DNA of 17,278 nt, taken from Carex sylvatica. Lineage: Eukaryota; Streptophyta; Magnoliopsida; Poales; Cyperaceae. Shown here piece after piece: positions 1-7,415 of this stretch. A program made the translations under genes and the position numbers. Where the stretch lies: contig CAXKVR010000450.1 of the NCBI GenBank assembly GCA_964058845.1, positions 1 through 17,278 of the forward strand. Direction: 5' to 3'. Positions within the stretch are counted from its first letter, which is position 1, and each line of letters starts with the position of its first letter. Below the pieces are notes generated by a model that did not search any database, was not told the DNA's origin, and saw nothing but the letters and a program-made list of their open reading frames with translations.

Positions 1-719
1 ACGTGAATTTTGTATTTCTTACGATTCGCACTTGAAACGTTCCTTTAAAAATTCATATTGTCGGTAGTGTACCGCATGGCACAAAAGGATCAGCACGCCA
101 TCTAAGATACCTTTTTTTTTGCTGTGCAATCGCACGCCATACTAGTGATGATTTTTTGTTTTGCATTATAGCTATAGATGATATTCCCCTATTTGCGCAC
201 AATCGAATGGGTCCGTGAAGAAAATACTCTTAATTATAAGTATTATTCATGTTAAATTATATGGATTTCAATAGTGAAAACAAGACAAATTTTACTTGTG
301 ACATTGTCTTTGTGGTACTATATATACACTGATGAGGATAGCAATTAATATCTCTTAAGAGGGGCCATGCCAGCATAGTCGATAAAATATCATGTTGTCG
401 AAAGTCGTTGGTTATTAGATCGTAAATACTAGGAGAGCCTGGATCACCTCCATTGTTCACCCGCTCCGTCACTTTTAATAGCAAGGAGCAGCTCGAAGGA
501 GATATGGATCAATAAATCATCGCAATTCTAGGTTAATAAATAGCACTAATTTTTTTTGTGTGTTTTTTAGTACAAGACAGATAGTTAGAATGTATAAAAG
601 AATTGGATTGTCGCTAAAGAAAGAGAAAAGATTTTAGTCCATAAGAATTTGTTCACAAGTTATTTACACTTTAATCGGATCAGTTTAAATTGTTATTAAT
701 TATAATTAACGAACAATGG
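1..719. other. Intergenic DNA, no gene seen
   Basis: AT-rich sequence with poly-T runs (for example near 111-120 and 550-567). The only ORF, on the minus strand at 257-484, has no recognisable domain. I see no tRNA, no transposon ends and no convincing promoter. Confidence 0.5.
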
Positions 720-1340
720 TCCTCACTAATTAACGGTCACATCCGATCCCCACCTTCTTCTCCTCTTTTAAAAGCTTCCTTACTTGGTTTCTATTTCATT
801 TTTTTCTCTTCTCTTTTCAAATCAGATCTAAATTTCTCTGCAATTTTGTGGTGACGGTTGATTTTTTTTATTTTCCTTCGCACTTTTCTTTTTTCCTTCG
901 CGATTTCTTTTCTTTTACGAGACGATCTTCTTCTTTTTACAATAACTAACGAAAGTCTTTGGCGTGAATTCAATTGAAGTTCATCATCTCTTAAAGAAAA
1001 GTTATTTAAATTATTTATTAATCTATTTAAGTTATATTTCTTCTATTGAATTTTGATTTGAATTCACGACAGCGAAATAAAATTTGAGCAAGTTATTTAC
1101 TGATCTATTTAAGTTTCGTTATTTTTATTGATTTGAATTGATAATCGCAGTCACGACGGCAGCGACGACCGCAACGACAGCAACGACCACGACGGTCGAG
1201 ACGGCAACACGACAGTGACAGCCGCAATGGTAGCAATGGCAACGACGGTCTCTCTCTTCGCCAGTCTCTTTCTCCACTGAGTTCTTAGGATCGACAACGA
1301 TAACTGTTGACGTCATATCTCCATGCAAAGCCTCGTGCTT
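720..1340 (+). other. Pyrimidine-rich, 5'UTR-like stretch
   Basis: Between about 745 and 930 the plus strand is strongly CT-rich (many TTCTTC, CTCTT and TTTCTTTT runs), as in many plant promoter/5'UTR regions. It is followed by AT-rich repeats and then by the ACG/GCA-rich patch at 1149-1260. No long plus-strand ORF follows. The minus-strand ORF at 791-973 is Lys/Arg-only low complexity and is the complement of the CT tract. It may be the start of a lost or untranslated transcription unit leading to the candidate exon at 2135, but nothing proves transcription. Confidence 0.25.
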
Positions 1341-1610
1341 AACTCCGCCGTGTGAGTAATATCGGATCTCATATTATTTCAATGCCTGATTTGAATTTAA
1401 TATTTGAATTCAAAATTACATAGATTATTTTCGTAATGTTGCCGTTTTGAATTTTCTGATTGAAAAACTTACAGGATTTGATATTTTGTTTTACAGTATT
1501 TGATTTTACTTTTGAAAGAAGAACACGACGAATCATCTCTGATCTTTATCATTTGCGATTTTGATTGAAGAGCCGCAGCGAAATTTAAATTGAGTGAGTT
1601 ATTTACAGAT
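1003..1610 (+). repeat. Degenerate short direct repeats (GTTATTTA family)
   Basis: A block containing AAGTTATTTA, then GATCTATTTAAGTT, then a TTGATTTGAATT-like tail occurs at about 1000-1065 and again at about 1089-1140. The segment CAGCGAAATAAAATTTGAG followed by GTTATTTACTGAT (about 1071-1105) recurs imperfectly at about 1576-1609 as CAGCGAAATTTAAATTGAG followed by GTTATTTACAGAT. These look like old local duplications. No target duplication or terminal structure is visible. Confidence 0.45.
1149..1260 (+). repeat. ACG/GCA-rich imperfect triplet repeat
   Basis: The plus strand is an imperfect array of ACGAC, GCAACG and GGCAACG triplets, far more GC-rich than its surroundings. Plus-strand frames give short runs such as Thr/Ala-rich or Asp/Asn/Gly-rich peptides that stop soon. 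The minus-strand ORF across it (1125-1328) is Val/Ala/Cys-rich and is best explained as translated low complexity. Replication slippage of a triplet tract would explain it. Confidence 0.55.
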
Positions 1611-1689
1611 TAAAATTTTCAGGATGCATGTAATCAGTTTACAAGATCCATCAATTAGATTTTAAATTACTGTAGAGTATTTTTTAAGA

Positions 1690-2560
1690 TATGTTTCATA
1701 GTTTTACATGAAATCATATATTTTACATGAGCTATGTATTGTATTGCTTTTTTTTTATTTTACTGAATCTGTTTAACAGTTTCACATGCTATATATGCAA
1801 TAGTTTACAAATATATACAATATTTACAGGATATAGTTAACAGTTTTACTGATTTAAATTTTCAGTATTTTTCTGATAGATTTACAGGATCTATACAGTA
1901 TTTTACAAGATATATGAATCAGGTTTAAATGTTATATAGATTATTTTACCGGATATAGTTCATAGTTTTACATGATATATGCATCATTTTACAGTATTTA
2001 TTATTATTGGTGTTTAAAGATTCACAGTATGTAGTTCACAATTTTATGGAATATAGTCTACAGTTTTACATGATATGTTGAGTGTTTTATATGATATAGT
2101 TCACAGTTTTATAATCCCCCCTTTTTTTTTGCAGGATGATATTCCTAAAGAACACATTGTTTTAGTGATGAGACTTCTAACTCATCCAAAAAATACTAAA
2201 CAAAGGGTTATGAAGTAAAAGTTTTTGTATGTTGAATAGTATGCTTGTGTGGAATATATGAATTTGTGTTTATAATGTTATTGTTTGTTTTTGCTACTGT
2301 TGAACATTGATATTTTCAATATTAACAGTTTATGCTTGTGAACAGTTATTAATGTTTTATAGTTTGCATCTGTTAGTTTTACTGTTTACATCTTTTAAAT
2401 TTATAGTATTGAAGTTTGCATTGTGTTTATCTCAGTTTTATAGTTTACATTTTTATAGTTTGCATCTGTTAGTTTTATAGTTTATATTTGAGAATTTTAC
2501 AGTATTAAAATTTTATATTTTGCATCTGCATGTTTTATAGCATGTGTAATATTAATTTAC
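1690..2560 (+). repeat. Degenerate TTTTACAG/TTTTATAG array
   Basis: For about 850 bp the plus strand repeats variants of TTTTACA(G/T)GATATAGTTCACAG at irregular spacing of roughly 20-45 bp up to 2110. From about 2330 to 2540 the variant is TTTTATAGTTTGCATCTGTTAG. Many units end in TTTACAG or TTTATAG and so look like 3' splice sites. The units are too diverged for a recent microsatellite. This could be an old minisatellite or intron-like sequence. Confidence 0.5.
2135..2218 (+). CDS. Candidate terminal exon, 27 residues, unrecognised
   Basis: A pyrimidine tract (CCCCCCTTTTTTTTT) ends in GCAG at 2131-2134 and is followed at once by an open frame starting GAT GAT ATT and ending at TAA 2216-2218. 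The frame encodes an Arg/Lys-rich peptide with the core HIVLVMRLLTHPKNTKQR. Its base composition is less AT-rich than the flanks, and the sequence after it resembles a 3'UTR. I recognise no family and cannot place an upstream coding exon. It could be a chance open frame after a chance acceptor. Confidence 0.22.
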   Translation, partial: DDIPKEHIVLVMRLLTHPKNTKQRVMK

Positions 2561-3605
2561 AGGATATAAATGCATATATAAATATTAATAATTGAAGAAA
2601 AAAAATTAATTTTAATTTAAAAAAAATTGATTCAAAAAATTTAATTTTGATGTAAAAAAAATAATTTTGCATAATTTTCGGAGTTAATTTGAAAAACTGT
2701 AAGTTTGAGAAGTGGTTCGATTTGAAAATGTTCTAGAAGATTTTAAAACTGTCATTAACTGTAAGTTAGAGAAGTACACTAAGTGGTCCCGCAGCAAGTA
2801 CAATTATTTTTGCAAGTTGTGCAAGTTGTAAGTACACAAAGTGGTCCTGTTGGATGTTATAATTTTAAAATGTGTTTTGTATGTGATTCGTTATATGAAA
2901 TTACAGTGTAGAATTTAAATTTTATAGAATTTGTGCAAGTCAAATTAAAAAAAGTTACGAGAGGGATTACTTCTTAGAATCATTTGTTTAGGCCCATAAA
3001 ATGTGTATTAATTATGTTTATCCTTTGTTATGGGCTGACTATATTCTGAGGATATAAGTGTCTTTGATGTAAATACCATGGCAGGTTACTGTTATCAGTT
3101 ATTGTTAGGAGATGTTTTGAGTTAAATTTCATTTCATCTAGCTTTAGTTAGGTTAGATACCTTTTGGTTAATACTGTTATTAGAATTATAATCTGGTGTC
3201 TATGTAATTGGAATGCGGTAGCTTTTGTCACTCTTTTCCAAAAATAATAAGTAAATAATATAGTTTTTTTTTCACGATCATTGTTATTCTCCCATGAACT
3301 TGATCCATAAATTGTGATTTGCAACGTTAATTATTACCTTTCGTCGTGTCCAAAAACATAGTAAATTTCATTTCCAATTAATTAGTCAAATCATTTGGCA
3401 TTTCCAATTCGAACTCTCTTTTTCATATATCTATCCCAAACATAACTGGGTTTCGTTTTTAATTTGAATAAATATGCACTTGGAAATGCATTGAACAAAG
3501 CAGTGTTCACTTTTTTTCCATTTTTCTTCGAAATTCACTGGTGAGTACGCCAAAAGTACTCTGAACCCTCCAAAATTTGTATACAGATATGCCAAATTTC
3601 ATCAT
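2219..3605. other. Intergenic AT-rich DNA with minor repeats
   Basis: No gene is visible. The stretch holds A-rich runs at 2590-2670 and the short direct repeats described separately at 2772-2847. It also holds a small inverted pair, GCATTTCCAA (3398-3407) and TTGGAAATGC (3480-3489), about 90 bp across. The retrotransposon inserted at its right end. Confidence 0.45.
2772..2847 (+). repeat. Short direct repeats (18 bp and 9 bp)
   Basis: AAGTACACTAAGTGGTCC at 2772-2789 recurs at 2830-2847 with one change (T to A). Between them GCAAGTTGT is present twice in tandem (2812-2820 and 2821-2829). This is a local duplication of no evident function. Confidence 0.6.
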
Positions 3606-3610
3606 ATACT
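3606..3610 (+). repeat. Target site duplication, left copy (ATACT)
   Basis: ATACT immediately precedes the 5' LTR and recurs immediately after the 3' LTR (10302-10306). Five base pairs is the usual length for Ty1/copia integration, so the two LTRs bound one insertion event. Confidence 0.9.
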
Positions 3611-3850
3611 TGTAAGAAAATTATGTGGCCCAAAATAAAACTAATGAGCTGATTTTATTTGGCTTGATTAAATGGCGTAATTAAATGATCTTTTAATTTA
3701 ATAGGCGCTATCATCTGACTTGTTAAAAGATGCTTAAATAAAAGATGGAGCAAGTCAACAGATGCATTGACCAATGCATAGTTGATTAAATAACAGATCA
3801 AATAAAGGGTGCATTGATAATTGGCTGGATTCATTGCATAGCAATTAAAA

Positions 3851-3904
3851 AGGCGCTATTAAAGGATGCATACTGATAGGCGCTATTAAAGGATGCATAC
3901 TGAT
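3851..3904 (+). repeat. Two perfect 27-bp tandem units in U3
   Basis: A 27-bp unit starting AGGCGCTATTAAAGG and ending CATACTGAT is present twice head to tail (3851-3877 and 3878-3904). The 3' LTR has the same pair at 9772-9825 with one substitution. A related AGGCGCTATC occurs at 3702-3711. Tandem U3 units upstream of a TATA box are typical LTR promoter/enhancer modules and vary in number within families. Confidence 0.9.
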
Positions 3905-3913
3905 ATGTAACGC

Positions 3914-3959
3914 AAGATACAGTGTATCTTATAACCGACGTGTATATCATAACCGACGT
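3914..3959 (+). promoter_or_regulatory. U3 palindrome and paired ACCGAC (DRE/CRT-like) motifs
   Basis: A perfect inverted repeat AAGATAC-AGT-GTATCTT (3914-3930) is followed by ATAACCGACGT at 3931-3941 and again at 3949-3959, 18 bp apart. ACCGAC (3934-3939, 3952-3957) matches the RCCGAC core bound by plant DREB/CBF factors. In the first copy it overlaps ACGTG, the core of ABA-responsive elements. The pair lies 55-80 bp upstream of the TATA box, a sensible enhancer distance. It is identical in the 3' LTR (9835-9880). Cold, drought or ABA responsiveness is inference. Confidence 0.5.
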
Positions 3960-4014
3960 AATTTCTAAGATATCTATCCTTTCGCTGCGCACTGGCTGTG
4001 TTAATTCATCTCCC

Positions 4015-4022
4015 TATAAATA
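4015..4022 (+). promoter_or_regulatory. LTR TATA box (TATAAATA)
   Basis: TATAAATA preceded by CTCCC fits the plant TATA consensus and is the only strong one in this part of the LTR. Transcription should start about 4045-4055. The ATG at 4031 would then be upstream of the transcript, leaving 4207 as the first AUG. The equivalent in the 3' LTR is at 9936-9943. Confidence 0.7.
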
Positions 4023-4206
4023 TTGCTTCAATGACAGGCAATTAAAAACACGAGAAAAATTCTAATAGTAAGGTTGATCCTCTCTTCATCGATATTTCAT
4101 AAAGAATAAGTTGTCATTGCTTGGAAAGAGAAAGAGGAGAGAAATCGCTTTACGGTTCTTCTGACGGTTTGCGAAGAACGTTTCAAGTATTGTTCTGCAG
4201 ATTACT

Positions 4207-4216
4207 ATGGAGAAAG
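4207..4216 (+). CDS. gag: Putative first coding exon of gag, inside the LTR
   Basis: ATG at 4207 has A at -3 and G at +4 and is the first AUG after the predicted start site. Ten coding bases (Met-Glu-Lys plus one base) lead to G|GTATGT, a consensus plant 5' splice site at 4217. Spliced to the acceptor at 5068, the frame continues into the Gag-like peptide that starts at 5069. Unspliced, the frame stops after two more codons (TAA at 4222-4224). This is an inference from site quality and frame agreement; no transcript has been seen. Confidence 0.5.
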
Positions 4217-4382
4217 GTATGTAATCTATTTGATTGATTTAAACGTGGAGACTTTGATTTCTAAGATCTTTGATTTGCTTTTGATGATTTTAATTCCGCT
4301 ATCAAAACTTTACAGATGATTAGTTGTACTAATGATAATGATTGTGTATAAGTAGTTGAGCACGATAACGAATACTTACATG

Positions 4383-4394
4383 TGGTATCAGAGC
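4383..4394 (+). promoter_or_regulatory. Primer binding site for initiator-Met tRNA
   Basis: TGGTATCAGAGC, continuing CAGGTT, starts two bases after the LTR end. It is the usual plant copia sequence complementary to the 3' end of cytosolic initiator methionine tRNA, where minus-strand DNA synthesis is primed. This is not a tRNA gene. Confidence 0.93.
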
Positions 4395-4523
4395 CAGGTT
4401 TTGGAATTCATATTCTCCCGAATAAGTTATTTTTATTTTATTTTTTTTATTTTATGAATTTATCATTATTATTATTATTTTCTTTTTAATGATTTGTGAT
4501 TTGCGGTAACTTTGAATTATGAC

Positions 4524-4553
4524 GGTATTGCTAGACACCAAAGTGTTCTTACC
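4524..4553 (+). other. Leader stem-loop with CCAAAG (weak fourth member)
   Basis: ACAC-CAAA-GTGT (4535-4546) forms a short stem inside an outer GGTA/TACC pair (4524-4527 and 4550-4553). The loop region contains ACCAAAG, similar to the CCCAAAGG loops downstream. Stability is marginal. Confidence 0.3.
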
Positions 4554-4678
4554 ATAAAGAAATCAAAGTATGATATTTTTCTATAAACCGTAGATTAAAA
4601 ATTAATTTATCATTTATTAAGATTATATGATATTAAAATCTGTCATATACTAAATTTAATGGTTTAATTAATTAGTAG

Positions 4679-4726
4679 ATTATGAGATTTTATGAATTGC
4701 CCAAAGGTTGATTGCGATCTCATAAT
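4679..4726 (+). other. Leader stem-loop 1 with CCCAAAGG loop
   Basis: Perfect 10-bp arms ATTATGAGAT (4679-4688) and ATCTCATAAT (4717-4726) enclose an inner AATT/GATT stem (4695-4698 and 4710-4713, one wobble pair). The terminal loop contains CCCAAAGG at 4700-4707. It lies between the primer binding site and gag, where LTR elements usually carry packaging or dimerisation signals. Confidence 0.6.
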
Positions 4727-4764
4727 TTACACAACTTAAGTTGATATTTTACGTTATTCCTCAA

Positions 4765-4788
4765 TTGTTGGTTACCCAAAGGCAACAA
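4765..4788 (+). other. Leader stem-loop 2 with CCCAAAGG loop
   Basis: TTGTTG (4765-4770) pairs with CAACAA (4783-4788) around a 12-base loop, GTTACCCAAAGG. The motif CCCAAAGG at 4775-4782 is exact. The stem is shorter than in the other two members. Confidence 0.5.
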
Positions 4789-4845
4789 CATGTATTGAAA
4801 CAATAAAATTATCATATTAAAGTATTTTCTAGTAAAATATTATGT

Positions 4846-4890
4846 TTAATATATCTTAATAATTCCCAAAGGATAATTACGATATATTAA
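4846..4890 (+). other. Leader stem-loop 3 with CCCAAAGG loop
   Basis: Perfect 10-bp arms TTAATATATC (4846-4855) and GATATATTAA (4881-4890) enclose an inner TAATT/AATTA stem (4860-4864 and 4875-4879). The loop is CCCAAAGGAT, with the motif at 4865-4872. The architecture is the same as stem-loop 1 although the stem sequence differs, which suggests selection on structure. Confidence 0.6.
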
Positions 4891-4906
4891 TTAAGTTATT
4901 GCTTCA

Positions 4907-4934
4907 AAATCTGAAATTATAAATCTGAAATTAT
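4907..4934 (+). repeat. 14-bp tandem duplication in leader
   Basis: AAATCTGAAATTAT is present twice in direct tandem (4907-4920, 4921-4934). This is a small slippage duplication in the leader/intron. Confidence 0.8.
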
Positions 4935-5068
4935 AAATTATTGTATTATGTCTCCTATCTTCTAATCTTTTTGAGTTAAATTTTATTTTTCTTAACTTTC
5001 CTTGTGATCTTCTCTTCTGATCTTCTGATTTTTTATCTTCTTATCTTCCTTTCCTTTTAATATTACAG

Positions 5069-5166
5069 TTAATGTACCTGTATCGATACAATCGCATGCA
5101 TCATCTGTGACAGTCTTTAATGGTCTTAACTTTGCTGAATGGAATGACAAGTCGAATTTCACTTAG
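5069..5166 (+). pseudogene. gag: Gag N-terminal segment, frame-broken
   Basis: From the putative acceptor the frame set by the LTR exon encodes about 32 residues that include FNGLNFAEW, the conserved start of copia-type Gag (normally x-L-N-G-x-N-F/Y-x-x-W). It then reaches TAG at 5164-5166. The next Gag block, ending in [12 protein letters not shown], is in the adjacent frame, which is open only after the TGA at 5145-5147. The two frames overlap at 5148-5163, so a single base has been lost (a -1 shift) just after the Trp codon. No slippery heptamer is visible, so a mutation is more likely than programmed recoding. Confidence 0.7.
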
Positions 5167-7415
5167 GTGCACAGGACTTGGACATAGCATTATTACTCGA
5201 TAAACCCGATGCTATAACTGATGAAAGCAGTGAGGAAGATAAGGCTTTTATGGCAGACTGGGAACGTTCTAACAGATTGTGCCTTATGTTTTTGCGAATG
5301 ACGGTTGATAGAAACATTAAGGTTGCTCTTCCGGAGACGGATAACGCTCAAGAGTTTCTAGCAAACGTCAAGGCACGCTCACATACAGCCGATAAGTCGC
5401 TGGCCGGTGCGCTTATGGCAAAACTTACCACCATAAAGTTTGATGGTAGCCGCACTATGCATGCACATATCATAGAAATGACATCTCTCTCCGCAAAACT
5501 TAGGAGTTTGGGAATGACGGTTGACGAAGGGTTTCTAGTTCAATTTATTTTGAACTCTCTGCCGAATGATGTTTATAGTCCGTTCCAAATTAATTATAAT
5601 GCTCAAGAGAAGAAATGGAACATAAATGAATTGACTAGTAAACTTGTTCAGGAAGAGGCAAGGCTTAAGGAAATGAAACCTAACACTGTTCATTTTTCAA
5701 ACCTAGAAGTTGGATCGGGTTCTAATGCTAAACCAGGGAAAGCTAAGACCAAGAAGAAGGGGAAAGCCTTTCAGGTGTCTTCTAATGCAAGCTTCAAGAA
5801 AGAAGGAAACAAACAAAAGTGCCATTTTTGTCGTAAGATGGGTCACTTTCAGAAGGATTGTCTAAAAAGGAAGGTTTGGTTCGAAAAGAAAGGTATGAAT
5901 TATACTTTTGTTACTTTTGAGTCAAATTTTATTGATGTTCCTAATAATACTTGGTGGATTGACTCGGGCTCTACAACTCATATTTCAAACAACTTACAGG
6001 GATTTCTTACGATCCAAACCACAAGCCAAAGTCGACAAAGTGAAAGATATGTAATTATGGGCAATAAAGACAAGGTGCCAGTGGAAGGTGTCGGTACATA
6101 CCGACTTATATTAGGTTCTGGCAATATTGTCGATTTGTATGATACACTATATGTACCTTTATTTTCTCGCAACTTATTATCTGTATCTAAGTTGGATGAT
6201 TGTGGCTATGTATTTAAATTTGGATCTAAATATTTTAGTTTATATAAAAATAATTGCATGATTGGTTGTGGCAATTTGATTGATGGATTATATAAATTAG
6301 AGTTAGATAATTCTTATGTCGAATCTCTGATTACTGTGAACAATACTATTGGAATGAAAAGAAATATGAATGATGAAAAGTCGGCGTACTTATGGCACAA
6401 AAGATTGGGTCATATATCCAAAGAAAGAATGCAACGTTTAGTGAAGTCTGAAGTTCTTCCAAACTTAGATTTTACTGACTTAGGTGTATGTATCGACTGT
6501 ATAAAAGGAAAACAGACGAAACATACTAAGAAAGGTGCCACTCGTAGCTCTCAACTTCTAGAAATAATTCACACGGATATTTGTGGACCATTTGATGTTC
6601 CCTCCTTTAATAAAGAAAAGTATTTCATCACCTTCATCGATGATTTTTCACGTTATGGATTTGTTTATCTTCTAAATGAGAAATCACAATCTATTGATGC
6701 ACTTGAGGTGTTTATAAATGAGGTTGAACGACAGTTAGAAAAACAAGTGAAAATCATTCGATCTGATCGCGGTGGGAAATTTTATGGTAGATATGACGAA
6801 TCAGGACAAAATCCTGGACCCTTTGCTAAATTCTTAGAAAAGCGTGGTATATGTGCGCAATACACTATGCCCGGCACACCACAACAAAATGGTGTTGCTG
6901 AACGTCGTAACAGAACACTTATGGACATGGTTCGAAGTATGCTCAGTCACTCAACTGTGCCTAAATCTTTGTGGATGTATGCACTTAAGACCGCCATGTA
7001 TTTACTAAACCGGGTTCCAAGTAAGGCAGTAGAAAAGACTCCTTTCGAACTGTGGACAGGAAGGAAACCTAGTTTGCGTCATATACATGTATGGGGTTGC
7101 CCTGCGGAGGTACGTTTGTATAACCCACATGAAAAGAAATTGGATTTCAGAACTGTTAGCGGATTCTTTATTGGATATCCAGAGAAATCCAAAGGTTTCA
7201 GATTTTACTGTCCGAATCATAGCACGAGAATTGTTGAATCCGGAAATGCACGTTTCATCGAGAATGCTGAAGTCAGTGTAAGAATTTCTGATCAGTGTAA
7301 TTCTGATTTTCAGGAAATTACAGAACAAGTTACTGTTCCTTTGTCTGTTGTTTCGAAAGTAGTTGTTCCGACTATTGTTTCGAAAGTAATTATTCCGACG
7401 GTTCCAGAACAATAA
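5148..7415 (+). CDS. gag-pol: Copia polyprotein part 1: Gag, protease, integrase
   Basis: This open frame lacks its own credible start; the TTG at 5178 is not a likely initiator. Gag capsid (about 5172-5690) contains [16 protein letters not shown] and LNSLP blocks. The nucleocapsid zinc knuckle [14 protein letters not shown] (CX2CX4HX4C) is at 5820-5861. The aspartic protease active site [10 protein letters not shown] has its Asp at 5961. The integrase HHCC finger has His codons at 6396 and 6411 and Cys codons at 6489 and 6498. The integrase catalytic triad is Asp 6576, Asp 6765 and Glu 6900 ([13 protein letters not shown]). The usual GGE after the second Asp reads GGK (Lys at 6777), an unusual change at a conserved but non-triad site. 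The frame ends at TAA 7413-7415 in the linker after integrase; RT continues in the same frame. Cleaved products would form the virus-like particle and integrate the cDNA. Confidence 0.93.
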   Translation, partial: QVEFHLGAQDLDIALLLDKPDAITDESSEEDKAFMADWERSNRLCLMFLRMTVDRNIKVALPETDNAQEFLANVKARSHTADKSLAGALMAKLTTIKFDGSRTMHAHIIEMTSLSAKLRSLGMTVDEGFLVQFILNSLPNDVYSPFQINYNAQEKKWNINELTSKLVQEEARLKEMKPNTVHFSNLEVGSGSNAKPGKAKTKKKGKAFQVSSNASFKKEGNKQKCHFCRKMGHFQKDCLKRKVWFEKKGMNYTFVTFESNFIDVPNNTWWIDSGSTTHISNNLQGFLTIQTTSQSRQSERYVIMGNKDKVPVEGVGTYRLILGSGNIVDLYDTLYVPLFSRNLLSVSKLDDCGYVFKFGSKYFSLYKNNCMIGCGNLIDGLYKLELDNSYVESLITVNNTIGMKRNMNDEKSAYLWHKRLGHISKERMQRLVKSEVLPNLDFTDLGVCIDCIKGKQTKHTKKGATRSSQLLEIIHTDICGPFDVPSFNKEKYFITFIDDFSRYGFVYLLNEKSQSIDALEVFINEVERQLEKQVKIIRSDRGGKFYGRYDESGQNPGPFAKFLEKRGICAQYTMPGTPQQNGVAERRNRTLMDMVRSMLSHSTVPKSLWMYALKTAMYLLNRVPSKAVEKTPFELWTGRKPSLRHIHVWGCPAEVRLYNPHEKKLDFRTVSGFFIGYPEKSKGFRFYCPNHSTRIVESGNARFIENAEVSVRISDQCNSDFQEITEQVTVPLSVVSKVVVPTIVSKVIIPTVPEQ

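Larger units (their letters stand above)
3611..4380 (+). repeat. 5' long terminal repeat
   Basis: This 770-bp repeat begins TGTAAG and ends CTTACA, a perfect 6-bp terminal inversion. From left to right it carries a duplicated 27-bp unit, two ACCGAC motifs, a TATA box at 4015, and a start codon at 4207 followed by a splice donor. It differs from the 3' copy at 3647, 3689, 3869, 4304, 4313 and 4348. Four of these are transitions and two are transversions, and three of the six fall in the last 80 bp. U3/R/U5 borders are inferred only: R should begin about 25-35 bp after the TATA box, near 4045. Confidence 0.96.
4217..5068 (+). other. Putative 852-bp intron spanning LTR end, PBS and leader
   Basis: The donor AAAG|GTATGT is in U5. 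The acceptor is TTTTAATATTACAG|TT after a long CT-rich tract (about 5000-5060). Branch-like CTGAT occurs at 5017-5021 and 5025-5029, and CTTAAC at 4991-4996. The segment is very AT-rich, as plant introns are. Removal would join the LTR start codon in frame to Gag and delete the primer binding site and the CCCAAAGG stem-loops, so only unspliced RNA could be reverse transcribed. A decoy acceptor, TTTACAG at 4309-4315, would lead to a stop at once. Confidence 0.5.

Noticed and set aside
1125..1328. Minus-strand 67-codon Val/Cys/His-rich ORF
   Set aside because: It translates the ACG/GCA low-complexity repeat. There is no domain and no gene context.
3398..3489. Small inverted pair GCATTTCCAA/TTGGAAATGC as a MITE
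   Set aside because: Ten-base arms only, with no target duplication and no inner similarity. It could be chance in AT-rich DNA.
4383..4400. tRNA-like sequence
   Set aside because: It is only the complement of the 3' end of initiator-Met tRNA next to an LTR, so it is a primer binding site and not a tRNA gene.
5178..5180. TTG as the Gag start codon
   Set aside because: It lies inside a conserved Gag block (DLDIALLL), conserved codons continue upstream in the same frame to 5148, and plants rarely start at TTG.
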